Positions 1 to 7,268 of a DNA stretch of 9,807 nt are shown here, one piece after another. The position numbers and the translations under genes were made by a program. A model generated the notes under the pieces. It worked only from the letters and a program-made list of their open reading frames with translations, was not told where the DNA came from and searched no databases. The DNA is from Alphaproteobacteria bacterium. GTDB lineage: Bacteria > Pseudomonadota > Alphaproteobacteria > Rhizobiales > Aestuariivirgaceae. Numbering within the stretch: position 1 is the first letter of the stretch; every line of letters begins with the position of its first letter. The stretch covers positions 1 through 9,807 of the forward strand of contig JAHEJE010000085.1 of the NCBI GenBank assembly GCA_024639035.1, in the 5' to 3' direction.

Positions 1-2
1 GC

Positions 3-1079
3 ATAATGGGGACTTATTCGGACAACGTCGGCCAGGTGTCGCATGCGCCTACGGATGATGCGGGATTGCGGCTGACGCCGGCACTGCGGGTGGAGAGCAA
101 CTGGGTCCGTCACCGGTTCACCTTCGATGGTTCCGGCGATCTTGTGTTCTACAAGGACCAGAACGATTTCGACGAAACGACCGCCAACGCGACGGCGAAT
201 CTGCGGCTCGACGTGCGCCGCACTACGACTGCCGAGCTTGTTGCCGACTACCGGCTGAGCGAAGCATCGGCGTCCGACAGAGAAGTTCCCGACGCTGCGG
301 TCGGGCAGCGGCAGGATCAGGAATTTGGGGTTTCGGCGGCTTTAACGCATCGCTTCAACCGGCTGTTGGCGACAGCGACCGCCGGTGCGCGGGCGCTGGT
401 GTTCGACGATGTCGAGCTGGCCGGCGGCGGGCGCGAAAACAACTCGGATCGCGACTACATCGAGCCGTCGCTGGCGTTGCGGGTCGGCTATGAGGCGTCT
501 CCGGCAATCCAGCCGTTCATTGAGGCCGGATACCGTCCGCGGGTGCACCGCAGAACCCGCGACCGCTCCGGACAACGGCGCGATTCACACGGCGGTTTCC
601 TGCGCGCAGGGGTCGATTTGAACCTGTCGCCGATTTGGTCGGGCAGCGTTGCTGCGCGTTATGATGTCCGTGTCTTCGATGATCGTCGGCTCGATACCGT
701 GCATGCCGTGGGTGTTGACGCCAATGTGAACTGGCAACCGACGCGGCTGACGCGGGTGGTGTTCACTGCCGCAAGCGGCATCGACGAGAGTGCGAGCAGC
801 GGTGTCAGCGGATCGCGCACATATCAGGGGTCGATCGCCGTCAGTCATAATCTGCGCGAAAACGTTGTCATCGGGGCCACCGGCGGCATCGATTTCAGCG
901 ATTTCATCGGCGCTTCCGATGAGGAACTCCTGCTGAGTGGTGGTCTGTCGGCCTCCTACCGGATCTCGCGCGAGATCGAACTGCTGGCAAGCTACGACAT
1001 CAGGGGATTTGAGAGTACTCAGCCCGGTTCCGACTACATTGAGAACCAGATAGCAGCCGGTTTCCGCTTTCGGCTATAG
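3..1079 (+). CDS. Outer-membrane beta-barrel protein, BBP2-like, 5' partial
   Basis: The reading frame is open to the left edge (an Ile codon precedes the first ATG at 6) and no signal peptide is visible, so the true start lies upstream of the window. The 357 visible residues alternate polar and hydrophobic/aromatic positions in many short strands joined by Asp/Gly/Ser/Arg-rich loops, as in a transmembrane beta-barrel. Examples are the strands around SGSVAARYDVRVF, GVDANVNWQ and the final IAAGFRFRL. The early pattern of SDNVGQ, then LRLTPALRVESNW and a DGSGDLVFY strand, resembles the putative beta-barrel porin 2 (BBP2_2) proteins of alphaproteobacteria; this is recognition from memory. The chain ends in Leu rather than the usual terminal Phe, but the last strand is otherwise typical. 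The likely location is the outer membrane. The substrate is unknown; nearby galU/galE suggest, without proving, a link to surface polysaccharide. It converges on galU with overlapping stop codons. Confidence 0.72.
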   Translation: MMGTYSDNVGQVSHAPTDDAGLRLTPALRVESNWVRHRFTFDGSGDLVFYKDQNDFDETTANATANLRLDVRRTTTAELVADYRLSEASASDREVPDAAVGQRQDQEFGVSAALTHRFNRLLATATAGARALVFDDVELAGGGRENNSDRDYIEPSLALRVGYEASPAIQPFIEAGYRPRVHRRTRDRSGQRRDSHGGFLRAGVDLNLSPIWSGSVAARYDVRVFDDRRLDTVHAVGVDANVNWQPTRLTRVVFTAASGIDESASSGVSGSRTYQGSIAVSHNLRENVVIGATGGIDFSDFIGASDEELLLSGGLSASYRISREIELLASYDIRGFESTQPGSDYIENQIAAGFRFRL

Positions 1080-1967
1080 GCCGCCGGCCTCGGCAATGAT
1101 CTGTTTGAGTGCCTGCTTGAATTGCGGGCCGATATCCTCACGCTCCAAACCATAGGCAACATTGGCCGACAGGAAACCGATCTTGTTGCCGCAATCATAG
1201 GTGGTGCCTTCAAATTCAACTCCGTAGAACGGTTGGTCCTCGGCCAGTTGGATCATGGCATCGGTAATCTGAATTTCACCGCCGGATCCCGGGTTCTGAT
1301 TGGCGATCTTGTCAAAAATCTCCGGCTGCAGAATGTAGCGTCCGGTGATGATCTTGTTGGAGGGGGCATCCTCCGGGCTGGGCTTTTCCACCATGCCAGA
1401 AATCTCAAAGGCATCGCCGGCAGGCTTGCCGATGCCGACGACACCATAGCGGTGGATTTCCTCAGGTGCGACCTGTTCGACAGCGATCACGTTGCCGCCA
1501 TGGCTGTCGTAGGTCTGCATCATCTGCTTGAGGCAACCGGGACTGGCATGGATCAGGACATCGGGGAGCATGAGGGCAAAGGGTTCGTTGCCGACCAGCT
1601 CGCGCGCGCACCACACGGCATGACCCAATCCCAATGGTTCCTGCTGGCGGGTGAAACTGGTCTGACCGGCTGACGGACGGTCACTCTCAAGCAACCGCAA
1701 CTCTTCCAGCTTGCCCCGGCTGCGCAGGGTCTCCTCCAACTCGTACTGTTTGTCGAAATGATCCTCGATGACCGCCTTGTTGCGTCCGGTGACGAAAACG
1801 AAATGCTCGATGCCTGCTTCGCGGGCTTCATCGACGGCCAATTGCACAACCGGGCGGTCGACGATGGTCAGCATCTCCTTCGGCACGGCTTTTGTCGCGG
1901 GCAGAAAGCGGGTGCCGAGGCCGGCAACCGGAAACACGGCCTTATTGATTTTCTTTACCATTTTCAT
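1074..1967 (-). CDS. galU: UTP--glucose-1-phosphate uridylyltransferase
   Basis: This enzyme makes UDP-glucose from UTP and glucose-1-phosphate in the cytoplasm, for exopolysaccharide, LPS and UDP-galactose synthesis. The 297-residue length is usual for bacterial GalU. The N-terminal nucleotide-binding signature (AVFPVAGLGTRFLPATKAVP, about 10-29, then KEML) is intact. So are the LPDVL aspartate (about 136), the GMVEKP lysine motif (about 191-196) and GRYIL (about 209-213). Two in-frame ATGs compete: 1967 lies only 3 bases after a GGGGA ribosome-binding site, whereas the ATG at 1961 (giving MVKKINKAVF) has about 9 bases of spacing and may be the real start. The gene is divergent from galE across a 122-base gap and convergent with the barrel gene, with its stop inside the barrel's last codons. 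The name exoN is used for some rhizobial homologues, but the sequence alone does not separate the two. Confidence 0.95.
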   Translation of the reverse strand: MKMVKKINKAVFPVAGLGTRFLPATKAVPKEMLTIVDRPVVQLAVDEAREAGIEHFVFVTGRNKAVIEDHFDKQYELEETLRSRGKLEELRLLESDRPSAGQTSFTRQQEPLGLGHAVWCARELVGNEPFALMLPDVLIHASPGCLKQMMQTYDSHGGNVIAVEQVAPEEIHRYGVVGIGKPAGDAFEISGMVEKPSPEDAPSNKIITGRYILQPEIFDKIANQNPGSGGEIQITDAMIQLAEDQPFYGVEFEGTTYDCGNKIGFLSANVAYGLEREDIGPQFKQALKQIIAEAGGL

Positions 1968-2089
1968 ATTTCCCCGGCATTGTCGCTCACCGGTCGCGGC
2001 GGGCGTGAATTCATGAACTGTTTATTCGTTAAATTGTGGCACGTATTGGTTGCTATTTGGTGTTGAACTGAGATTTTGGGGGAGAGTCA
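1968..2089. promoter_or_regulatory. Divergent galU/galE intergenic region
   Basis: These 122 bases must hold the promoter of galE (rightward) and probably that of galU (leftward). A GC-rich stretch lies on the galU side and an AT-richer core at about 2008-2064. Two overlapping 8-base palindromes, TGAATTCA (2006-2013) and TTCATGAA (2010-2017), sit near the middle and could be an operator. I could not assign -35/-10 hexamers with confidence; TGCTATTTG at 2051-2059 is only a weak extended -10 candidate for galE. The strong galE ribosome-binding site GGGGGAG (2078-2084) lies 5 bases before its ATG. No coding sequence is supported here. Confidence 0.5.
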
Positions 2090-3085
2090 ATGGCGGTTCT
2101 GGTTACGGGCGGGGCTGGTTACATCGGCAGCCACATGGTATGCGCGCTGGTTGACCGGGCCGAAGAGGTTGTCGTCCTCGACAATTTGTCCACCGGGTTT
2201 GCCTGGGCGGTTTCACCCGGGGCTGAGTTGATCGAAGGTGACATCGGCGACATCGACCTGGTGTGCCGGATCGCCGGCGAGCACAATATCGATGCGGTGA
2301 TCCATTTTGCCGGTTCCATCGTCGTGCCGGAATCGGTGACCGACCCGCTGGGCTACTACCTCAACAACACCGTCAAGTCGCGGGCTCTAATGGAAGCCTG
2401 TGTGAAGTCGGGTATTCCGCATTTCATTTTTTCCTCAACCGCTGCGGTCTACGGAAACCCCAAAGTCATTCCCGTCTTCGAGAGCAACGAGCAGGCGCCG
2501 ATCTCGCCGTATGGCTCTTCGAAACTGATGACCGAATGGATGCTGCGCGATGCGGCGGCGGCCCATGACGGGTTCGACTATGTGGCGCTGCGCTACTTCA
2601 ATGTTGCCGGTGCCGATCCCAAGGGCCGGACCGGTCAGTCGACACCCCAGGCGACGCATCTCATCAAGGTGGCGTGCCAGACGGCTCTCGGCCAACGCGA
2701 TCACATGCAGGTATTCGGTCGCGACTACGACACGCCCGACGGCACCTGCATTCGCGACTACATCCATGTCAGCGACCTAGTGGTGGCACATGTCGATGCA
2801 CTGGCCTATCTGCGAGGCGGCGGCAAGAGTGATGTCTTCAATTGCGGCTACGGTACAGGGTATTCGGTGCTCGATGTGATCGGTGCCGTCGAGCGTGCCT
2901 TCGGGGCTCCGTTCAAGGTGATCGATGCGCCGCGCCGGGCCGGTGATCCGCCGGCAATCGTTGCCGGTGCCGAACGGGTCCGTTCAGTGCTTGGGTGGAT
3001 GCCGCGCCACGACGATCTCAATGGCATCGTGCAATCGGCGCTGGATTGGGAACGCCACCTCGAGCGCCGCAACGATGCGGCCTGA
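2090..3085 (+). CDS. galE: UDP-glucose 4-epimerase
   Basis: GalE interconverts UDP-glucose and UDP-galactose with tightly bound NAD+ in the cytoplasm. The 331 residues match the family's usual length of about 330-340. The Rossmann motif GGAGYIG is at residues 7-13. The active site has SST at 115-117, with Thr117 where the E. coli enzyme has Ser124, and the YGSSK (YxxxK) motif at Tyr141-Lys145. RYFNVAGADP (168-177) and RDYIHVSDL (222-230) are classic extended-SDR epimerase segments. The ATG start is fixed by GGGGGAG five bases upstream. It lies divergent to galU, which makes its substrate, so the pair probably feeds galactose into exopolysaccharide or LPS. Rhizobial versions are often called exoB. 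A related epimerase acting on N-acetylated or uronic sugars cannot be excluded from motifs alone. Confidence 0.94.
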   Translation: MAVLVTGGAGYIGSHMVCALVDRAEEVVVLDNLSTGFAWAVSPGAELIEGDIGDIDLVCRIAGEHNIDAVIHFAGSIVVPESVTDPLGYYLNNTVKSRALMEACVKSGIPHFIFSSTAAVYGNPKVIPVFESNEQAPISPYGSSKLMTEWMLRDAAAAHDGFDYVALRYFNVAGADPKGRTGQSTPQATHLIKVACQTALGQRDHMQVFGRDYDTPDGTCIRDYIHVSDLVVAHVDALAYLRGGGKSDVFNCGYGTGYSVLDVIGAVERAFGAPFKVIDAPRRAGDPPAIVAGAERVRSVLGWMPRHDDLNGIVQSALDWERHLERRNDAA

Positions 3086-3140
3086 CGGCGATTTTCACTG
3101 TCTGTTAAGCAAGGCTGCGGGATACTGAAGCCGGGACATC

Positions 3141-3170
3141 TGGTGGTGCGGCCGAACGGTCGCGCCTCCG
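3141..3170 (+). other. Strong hairpin in the galE-transglycosylase spacer
   Basis: The bases 3145-3153 (GGTGCGGCC) pair with 3158-3166 (GGTCGCGCC) around a GAAC loop, giving nine pairs of which two are G-T. After a T-T mismatch, two G-C pairs and one T-G pair follow. No T-run follows, so it is not a standard intrinsic terminator. It ends 8 bases before the GGGGGA ribosome-binding site of the next gene and could affect mRNA stability or translation. The rest of the 103-base spacer shows no clear promoter. Confidence 0.45.
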
Positions 3171-3188
3171 CAACTTCCGGGGGATGAA

Positions 3189-4433
3189 TTGCGCATCAAA
3201 CTGTTTGCCATTGGCTTTGTGAGCGCGGCACTGGCGGGATCGCCGGGTTCCGCAGGGGCCAATGAAAGCGGATTCGACCTTGGCGGCTTGGCGGCACTGA
3301 GTCGCAATGCTTCGTTCGATCAGTTTGTCACGGACTTCTGGCCGAAGGCTCGGGCGGCTGGCGTTTCGAAGCGGGTCTACTCCGCGGCGCTGGCGGACCA
3401 GACACCGAATGCCAAGGTCATTGAATTGGGCCAGCGCCAGCCGGAGTTCAACACCGCGGTCTGGCATTATATTGAAAAGCGGGTGACACCGGCGCGGATT
3501 GCCATGGGCCGGGAAAAGCGTGAAGCACTGGCCAAGACCCTGAGCGCGATCGAAAAGCGCTACGGTGTCGACCGGCATGTGCTGCTGTCGATCTGGGGCA
3601 TGGAGACGAACTTCGGCGGCTACAAGGGCGAGTTGAGCACAGTGCGTTCGCTGGCCACCATGGCCTTTACCGGGCGTCGGCAGAAGTATGGCCGCTCACA
3701 GCTGATCGCTGCCATGAAGATCCTGCAGAATGGTGACATCTCGCCGGATAAGATGACCGGGTCGTGGGCCGGCGCGATGGGGCATACGCAGTTCATTCCG
3801 ACCACCTACCAGGCCTATGCCGTCGACTGGACTGGAGATGGAAAACGCGACATCTGGAACTCGATTTCCGATGCGCTGGCCTCAACTGCCAACTATATGA
3901 AGAAGTCGGGCTGGCGCTCGAACCGGCCGTGGGGCTGGGAGGTCAAGCTGCCGCGCGGCTTCAATTTTGATCGGATCGGCAAAAACAACGCCCGTTCGGT
4001 TGCTTCATGGGTCAAGCTTGGTCTGAAGCCGGCGCGCGGCGGACGATTTGGTGCCGCCGGCGTCAAGAGCTGGGTGATCCTGCCGGCCGGCGCCGATGGC
4101 CCGGCATTTCTGGTGACCGAAAACTTCAAGGCCATCCTGCGCTACAATGCGTCGACCTCCTATGCCCTGGCGGTTGGACATCTTGCCGACCGCATCCGCG
4201 GTGGGCCGGAACTCGCGGCCCGGTGGCCGGAACACCATCGCCCGCTGTCACGGCCGCAGCGGGTTGAGCTGCAGGACCTTCTGGCCAGGCGCGGGCACTA
4301 CCAGGGCGATGTCTCCGGCCGCTTCGGACGTCAGACGGTTGCCGCAATTGTTGCCTATCAGAAGACAGCCGGGCTGCCGCCGGACGGATTTGCCAGTGTT
4401 GCATTGCTGGAACGGCTGCGGCGTGGCAGGTAG
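3189..4433 (+). CDS. Secreted lytic murein transglycosylase, MltB/SLT_2 family, with peptidoglycan-binding domain
   Basis: The protein cleaves the MurNAc-GlcNAc bond of peptidoglycan non-hydrolytically, leaving 1,6-anhydroMurNAc ends. Residues 1 to about 24 form a signal peptide (basic MRIK, hydrophobic core, likely cut after SAGA), with no lipobox cysteine, so it is probably soluble in the periplasm. The SLT_2-type catalytic domain spans about 42-345. WGMETNFG carries the expected catalytic Glu139, and GAMGHTQFIPTTY (about 195-207) and DWTGDGKRDIW (about 213-223) are hallmark MltB motifs. Residues about 355-411 form a peptidoglycan-binding type 1 domain (LQDLLARRGHYQGDVSG and onward). The start is TTG, preceded four bases earlier by GGGGGA; no in-frame ATG or GTG lies upstream in the spacer. 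It follows galE on the same strand after 103 bases and precedes a DUF459 hydrolase by 58. The 414-residue length fits the alphaproteobacterial two-domain form. Confidence 0.92.
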   Translation: MRIKLFAIGFVSAALAGSPGSAGANESGFDLGGLAALSRNASFDQFVTDFWPKARAAGVSKRVYSAALADQTPNAKVIELGQRQPEFNTAVWHYIEKRVTPARIAMGREKREALAKTLSAIEKRYGVDRHVLLSIWGMETNFGGYKGELSTVRSLATMAFTGRRQKYGRSQLIAAMKILQNGDISPDKMTGSWAGAMGHTQFIPTTYQAYAVDWTGDGKRDIWNSISDALASTANYMKKSGWRSNRPWGWEVKLPRGFNFDRIGKNNARSVASWVKLGLKPARGGRFGAAGVKSWVILPAGADGPAFLVTENFKAILRYNASTSYALAVGHLADRIRGGPELAARWPEHHRPLSRPQRVELQDLLARRGHYQGDVSGRFGRQTVAAIVAYQKTAGLPPDGFASVALLERLRRGR

Positions 4434-4435
4434 GC

Positions 4436-4453
4436 GAGCCCAGGCTTGGGCTC
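4436..4453 (+). other. Perfect 7-bp hairpin between transglycosylase and hydrolase genes
   Basis: GAGCCCA (4436-4442) and TGGGCTC (4447-4453) form a perfect stem with a GGCT loop, two bases after the transglycosylase stop codon. No T-tract follows, so full intrinsic termination is unlikely. It could act as a 3' mRNA-stability element or a partial barrier that lowers expression of the downstream hydrolase. Confidence 0.4.
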
Positions 4454-4491
4454 TCCGGGCCTGATCGGTGGCCCTGTTGTGAAGGCTGAGC

Positions 4492-5571
4492 ATGGCGTTG
4501 TGCAAAAGACTGGTGCCGCTTGTCGTGGTGCTGATAAGTTGGCTGACCGTCGGCAATGTGCAGGCGCAAGACGGCAGCGGTTCCTATCTTGGGGAACCGC
4601 GCACCAGCTATTCGATCTACTTCTTTGGTGATTCCCTCGCTGGCGGGTTATGGGCGGGCAGCACCCGCATGGCGGTGGGCAATCCCAGGCTGACTACGAA
4701 AGGGCGTTTCAAGGAAGGTTCCGGCCTGGCCCGGCCCCGGTTTTACGACTGGAGCAAGGCCATCGCGCCGATTGTTGAACGCAACAATGTGGATGTCGCG
4801 GTGATCTTGATCGGCATCAATGATGGCCGCCCGGTGACCCTGGCCGAAGGGCGGCTGCCGGTTGGCAGCAAGGAATGGAAGGACTACTACACGCGCCGGG
4901 TCGATTCGCTGCTGCAGGTTCTGAAGGGATTGAAGGTGCCAACCTACTGGATGGAACTGCCGCCGATGGCGAACCCGGTTCGCGATGAGGTGAGCCGGTT
5001 GATCGGCCAGATCCAGCGTGAGCGGGCCCAGGCCGCGGGCGTTCGCTATATTGAAATTCGCAAACTCTTCCTGAAAGAAGATGGCTCATATACCGATCGG
5101 GGCATTGACGTGGAAGGCCGTGTCAGCCGTCTGCGTTCGCGCGACGGGGTGCATTTCATTCGCGCCGGCAACAACAAGATCGCTCGTATTGTTCTGGATG
5201 CCATTGAACGGGATATCGCGGTTGCCGACGGTATCCGAAAACCGGATCCGGAGACGCCGGTGACCAATGCTCCGAGTGCTGAGGATGCTCTGAAGCCGAT
5301 TTTCGGCAAGTCGCTGATTTTGGGCGAGGTTGCCATAGTCAATCCCGGCGAACTGCCGGCAATCGATGCGGTCACGATTGCCCGGCCCGCGACTTCGGGT
5401 GCGGCCGGACTGGGTACTCAACCGGACGGGTCGCCGGCAACGCCTGAAGAAACCATCAAGCAACTACGAAAAGGCGCAGCACCGGGCAGCGCAGCCGAGC
5501 GTCTGTTCGCGACCGGCGCCTGGGATGCCAAACCCGGCCGGTTCGACGACTTCAGCTACACGGCCGAGTGA
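4492..5571 (+). CDS. Secreted SGNH/GDSL hydrolase, DUF459 family
   Basis: This is a predicted periplasmic serine esterase or deacylase of the SGNH superfamily; the substrate is unknown. Residues 1-26 are a signal peptide (hydrophobic core, likely cut after NVQAQ or nearby). The four SGNH blocks are visible: FFGDSLAGG with nucleophile Ser48, the Gly of KEGSGLARP (about 75-82), GIND with Asn110, and RDGVHF with Asp218 and His221 completing the triad. The WMELPPM segment (about 153-159) is typical of DUF459 proteins. The last 115 residues or so are Pro/Ala/Gly-rich and probably a flexible tail. GAAGG six bases before the ATG at 4492 supports this start. It lies 58 bases after the lytic transglycosylase, probably co-transcribed, which suggests a cell-wall or envelope substrate such as an acetyl group on peptidoglycan or polysaccharide. 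It converges with the EF-hand gene, six bases between stops. Confidence 0.87.
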   Translation: MALCKRLVPLVVVLISWLTVGNVQAQDGSGSYLGEPRTSYSIYFFGDSLAGGLWAGSTRMAVGNPRLTTKGRFKEGSGLARPRFYDWSKAIAPIVERNNVDVAVILIGINDGRPVTLAEGRLPVGSKEWKDYYTRRVDSLLQVLKGLKVPTYWMELPPMANPVRDEVSRLIGQIQRERAQAAGVRYIEIRKLFLKEDGSYTDRGIDVEGRVSRLRSRDGVHFIRAGNNKIARIVLDAIERDIAVADGIRKPDPETPVTNAPSAEDALKPIFGKSLILGEVAIVNPGELPAIDAVTIARPATSGAAGLGTQPDGSPATPEETIKQLRKGAAPGSAAERLFATGAWDAKPGRFDDFSYTAE

Positions 5572-5577
5572 TTTTTT
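5535..5577 (+). terminator. Possible weak terminator of the hydrolase gene
   Basis: CGGCCG at about 5535-5540 and again at 5561-5566 can pair (the motif is itself palindromic) across a 20-base loop. A run of six T at 5572-5577 follows directly after the stop codon, five bases from the stem. The loop is long and the T-run short, so this is a weak candidate. It would terminate rightward transcription before it enters the opposing EF-hand gene. Confidence 0.3.
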
Positions 5578-7161
5578 CTATCTGCATGCCGAGTGGCCTT
5601 CGATGACCATGCCCTTTTCCTCGGAGAAAACGCATGAATGCCCAGGATTGCCGTCCGGTTCCGGTACACCGGCCCTGAGCAGGAATTTCACGCTGTGGGC
5701 GCCATTGAGTCCGGCGGGATAGCGGATCTTCTTGTGGATGATGAATTCGCCGGATGGACCGCGCTTCAAAGCGCCTTGGGCGACCAACTGCAGCAGTCCG
5801 GCCTGTTGCGGCAGAACTTCATAGGGTTCGACCTTGACTTCACTGACCACACTCGACGGTCTGATCTTGACAATGCCGCCGGGGGCGAAACGCAGCATCT
5901 CGTGTGACAGGCGGTTCTTTCGCGGCAGTTTTTCAAGCACACCGTCGACAACCTGGAAGGTATCGTCACCGGAGACGATGGTCAGCCCGCTCTCTCGTTG
6001 ATCGCGTGCCCTTGTGTGACCGCCGCTTGGCAGCGAAAACACATGCCCTTGGTAGCTGCCAACCACAACCTCCGGACGGCGATCGGTGAGGTGATGTAGA
6101 GCGCCGACGGTGCGCGCCTCGTGGATACCGCCAGTCTTGTAAAAGTATTTCAGGCAATCATGTGACGACAGGAAACTGACCTTGGACTTGTCGATACCGG
6201 TGACACCAGCAGCGATCTTGCCATCCTTGTTCTTGCGCGCGGCGATCACCACGCGGTCGATGCGTTTGGTGTTGCCGGTAAAGCGCCAGATCATCGGATC
6301 AAGGGAAGTCATGACGATGTAAAGCGGCTCGGTGCCGTTTTCGATATCAACCTGAGCGGTTGAACTCGCCCGGTCCTGACCGGTGACCGATGCGGTTGGA
6401 ATGCCGCTGCCCTCGTATACCCCGGTGACGACAAGTTTCGCTCCGGCAGCCACCGCAGGCGTTTGGCAATGGGCTGCGGGTCGTGCTGAGGCACTCATGC
6501 CCGGTTCGGGCTTCGGTTTGGGGATGTAGGTCGCGAAAGCAGCCCCGGCGAGGGCGAGTGCTTCCGGTTGGGTCAGTTTGCCGTCGTTGTTGGGATCGTT
6601 GTCCAACAGCACACGGGCCAGGGCGACATAATTGTGCCTGCCGCGGCGTGTGGTGCGGCGTGTCTCCCTGAGGCTGCCGTACTCGTCGGGAGAAATCTTT
6701 CCGTCGCCGTTCGGGTCGGCCTTCAAGGCCTTGTCGACAGCCTGCTCAAGGCGTTGCTTGGCCCGGTTGTTCAACGTGCCATCGGGCATACGGCGATTGT
6801 AAGAGCGCCCGGCAAGCAGCACGGTGCGGATTTCATCGCGGGTTACCGTGCCGTCGCCGTTGAGGTCGTTGCGCAGTATCTGGGAGATGTGCCTTGCGCG
6901 GGCATCGGCCTGGAATATCTTCTCGCGCGTTTCGATTTCTGAGGCTTCGATGCCGTCGCGATCACTATCGAGCTGATTGAACAAGGTCGAAATGTGTCGG
7001 GCCAGCATGTCTGGCTGGAAGCGGCCTGGCGACAGGTTTTCGAATGCTTGCTGTATCTTGGCGGTGGCAGCATCTTGCGACTGTGCCAATGCAGCCGGTG
7101 CGGACAGGCATGCCGCTGCGACCACCAGTAAGGCTTTGGTGTTTCTCGATGTATTTTTCAT
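5578..7161 (-). CDS. Secreted EF-hand protein with unrecognised C-terminal region
   Basis: The protein has 527 residues from the ATG at 7161, which follows GGGG by 7 bases and begins a clear signal peptide (KNTSRNTK, hydrophobic core, cut near APAALA at about 26). Four calcium-type loops follow. Loop 1 at about 65 (DSDRDGIEASE) is one residue short. The loops at 99-110 (DLNGDGTVTRDE), 149-160 (DPNGDGKISPDE) and 189-200 (DPNNDGKLTQPE) are canonical, each with Glu at position 12. A Pro/Lys linker (about 213-220) leads to a region of about 300 residues I do not recognise, including EPLYIVMTSLDPMIWRF (about 278-294) and four cysteines (232, 336, 510, 526) that may form disulfides in the periplasm. 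VVTGVYEG (about 244-251) and VVVGSYQG (about 365-372) look like an internal echo. A TTG at 7245 would add 28 residues and hide the signal peptide, so I reject it. Calcium binding is inferred; function is unknown. It follows soxG by 107 bases on the same strand. Confidence 0.85.
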   Translation of the reverse strand: MKNTSRNTKALLVVAAACLSAPAALAQSQDAATAKIQQAFENLSPGRFQPDMLARHISTLFNQLDSDRDGIEASEIETREKIFQADARARHISQILRNDLNGDGTVTRDEIRTVLLAGRSYNRRMPDGTLNNRAKQRLEQAVDKALKADPNGDGKISPDEYGSLRETRRTTRRGRHNYVALARVLLDNDPNNDGKLTQPEALALAGAAFATYIPKPKPEPGMSASARPAAHCQTPAVAAGAKLVVTGVYEGSGIPTASVTGQDRASSTAQVDIENGTEPLYIVMTSLDPMIWRFTGNTKRIDRVVIAARKNKDGKIAAGVTGIDKSKVSFLSSHDCLKYFYKTGGIHEARTVGALHHLTDRRPEVVVGSYQGHVFSLPSGGHTRARDQRESGLTIVSGDDTFQVVDGVLEKLPRKNRLSHEMLRFAPGGIVKIRPSSVVSEVKVEPYEVLPQQAGLLQLVAQGALKRGPSGEFIIHKKIRYPAGLNGAHSVKFLLRAGVPEPDGNPGHSCVFSEEKGMVIEGHSACR

Positions 7162-7268
7162 GACTAGACCCCAGTATACTTGCGTAGGCAGGAAACGTAG
7201 CAGTTTCGCGCAACATAACCAAAGTACACCGGGTAGTACAGGCAACAGCCGGTTAACGGCGATTGAAA
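7162..7268 (-). promoter_or_regulatory. Spacer between soxG and the EF-hand gene
   Basis: These 107 bases separate the soxG stop from the EF-hand ATG and probably hold the EF-hand promoter, unless it is read through from sox. I see no T-tract hairpin that would end the sox transcript. A TATACT hexamer (minus strand, 7176-7181) sits too close to the ATG to be a normal -10 box, and no matching -35 was found. Confidence 0.3.

Noticed and set aside
1122..1673. 183-residue plus-strand open frame opposite galU
   Set aside because: It lies wholly antisense to a confidently identified galU, has no recognisable domain, and is explained by high-GC codon bias on the opposite strand.
1758..2066. 102-residue plus-strand frame crossing from galU into the galU/galE gap
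   Set aside because: Most of it is antisense to galU and the remainder occupies the divergent promoter region; there is no domain signal.
3121..3126. GATACT as a -10 box for the lytic transglycosylase
   Set aside because: No plausible -35 hexamer lies at 16-18 bases upstream, so I did not call a promoter.
7103..7111. Possible lipoprotein cysteine (Cys18) in the EF-hand protein's signal peptide
   Set aside because: The preceding residues are Ala-Ala-Ala, not a good lipobox, and a standard signal peptidase I site (ALA) follows at about residue 26.
7162..7245. Upstream TTG start at 7245 for the EF-hand protein
   Set aside because: It would place 28 residues before a clear signal peptide and lacks a good ribosome-binding site; the ATG at 7161 fits better.
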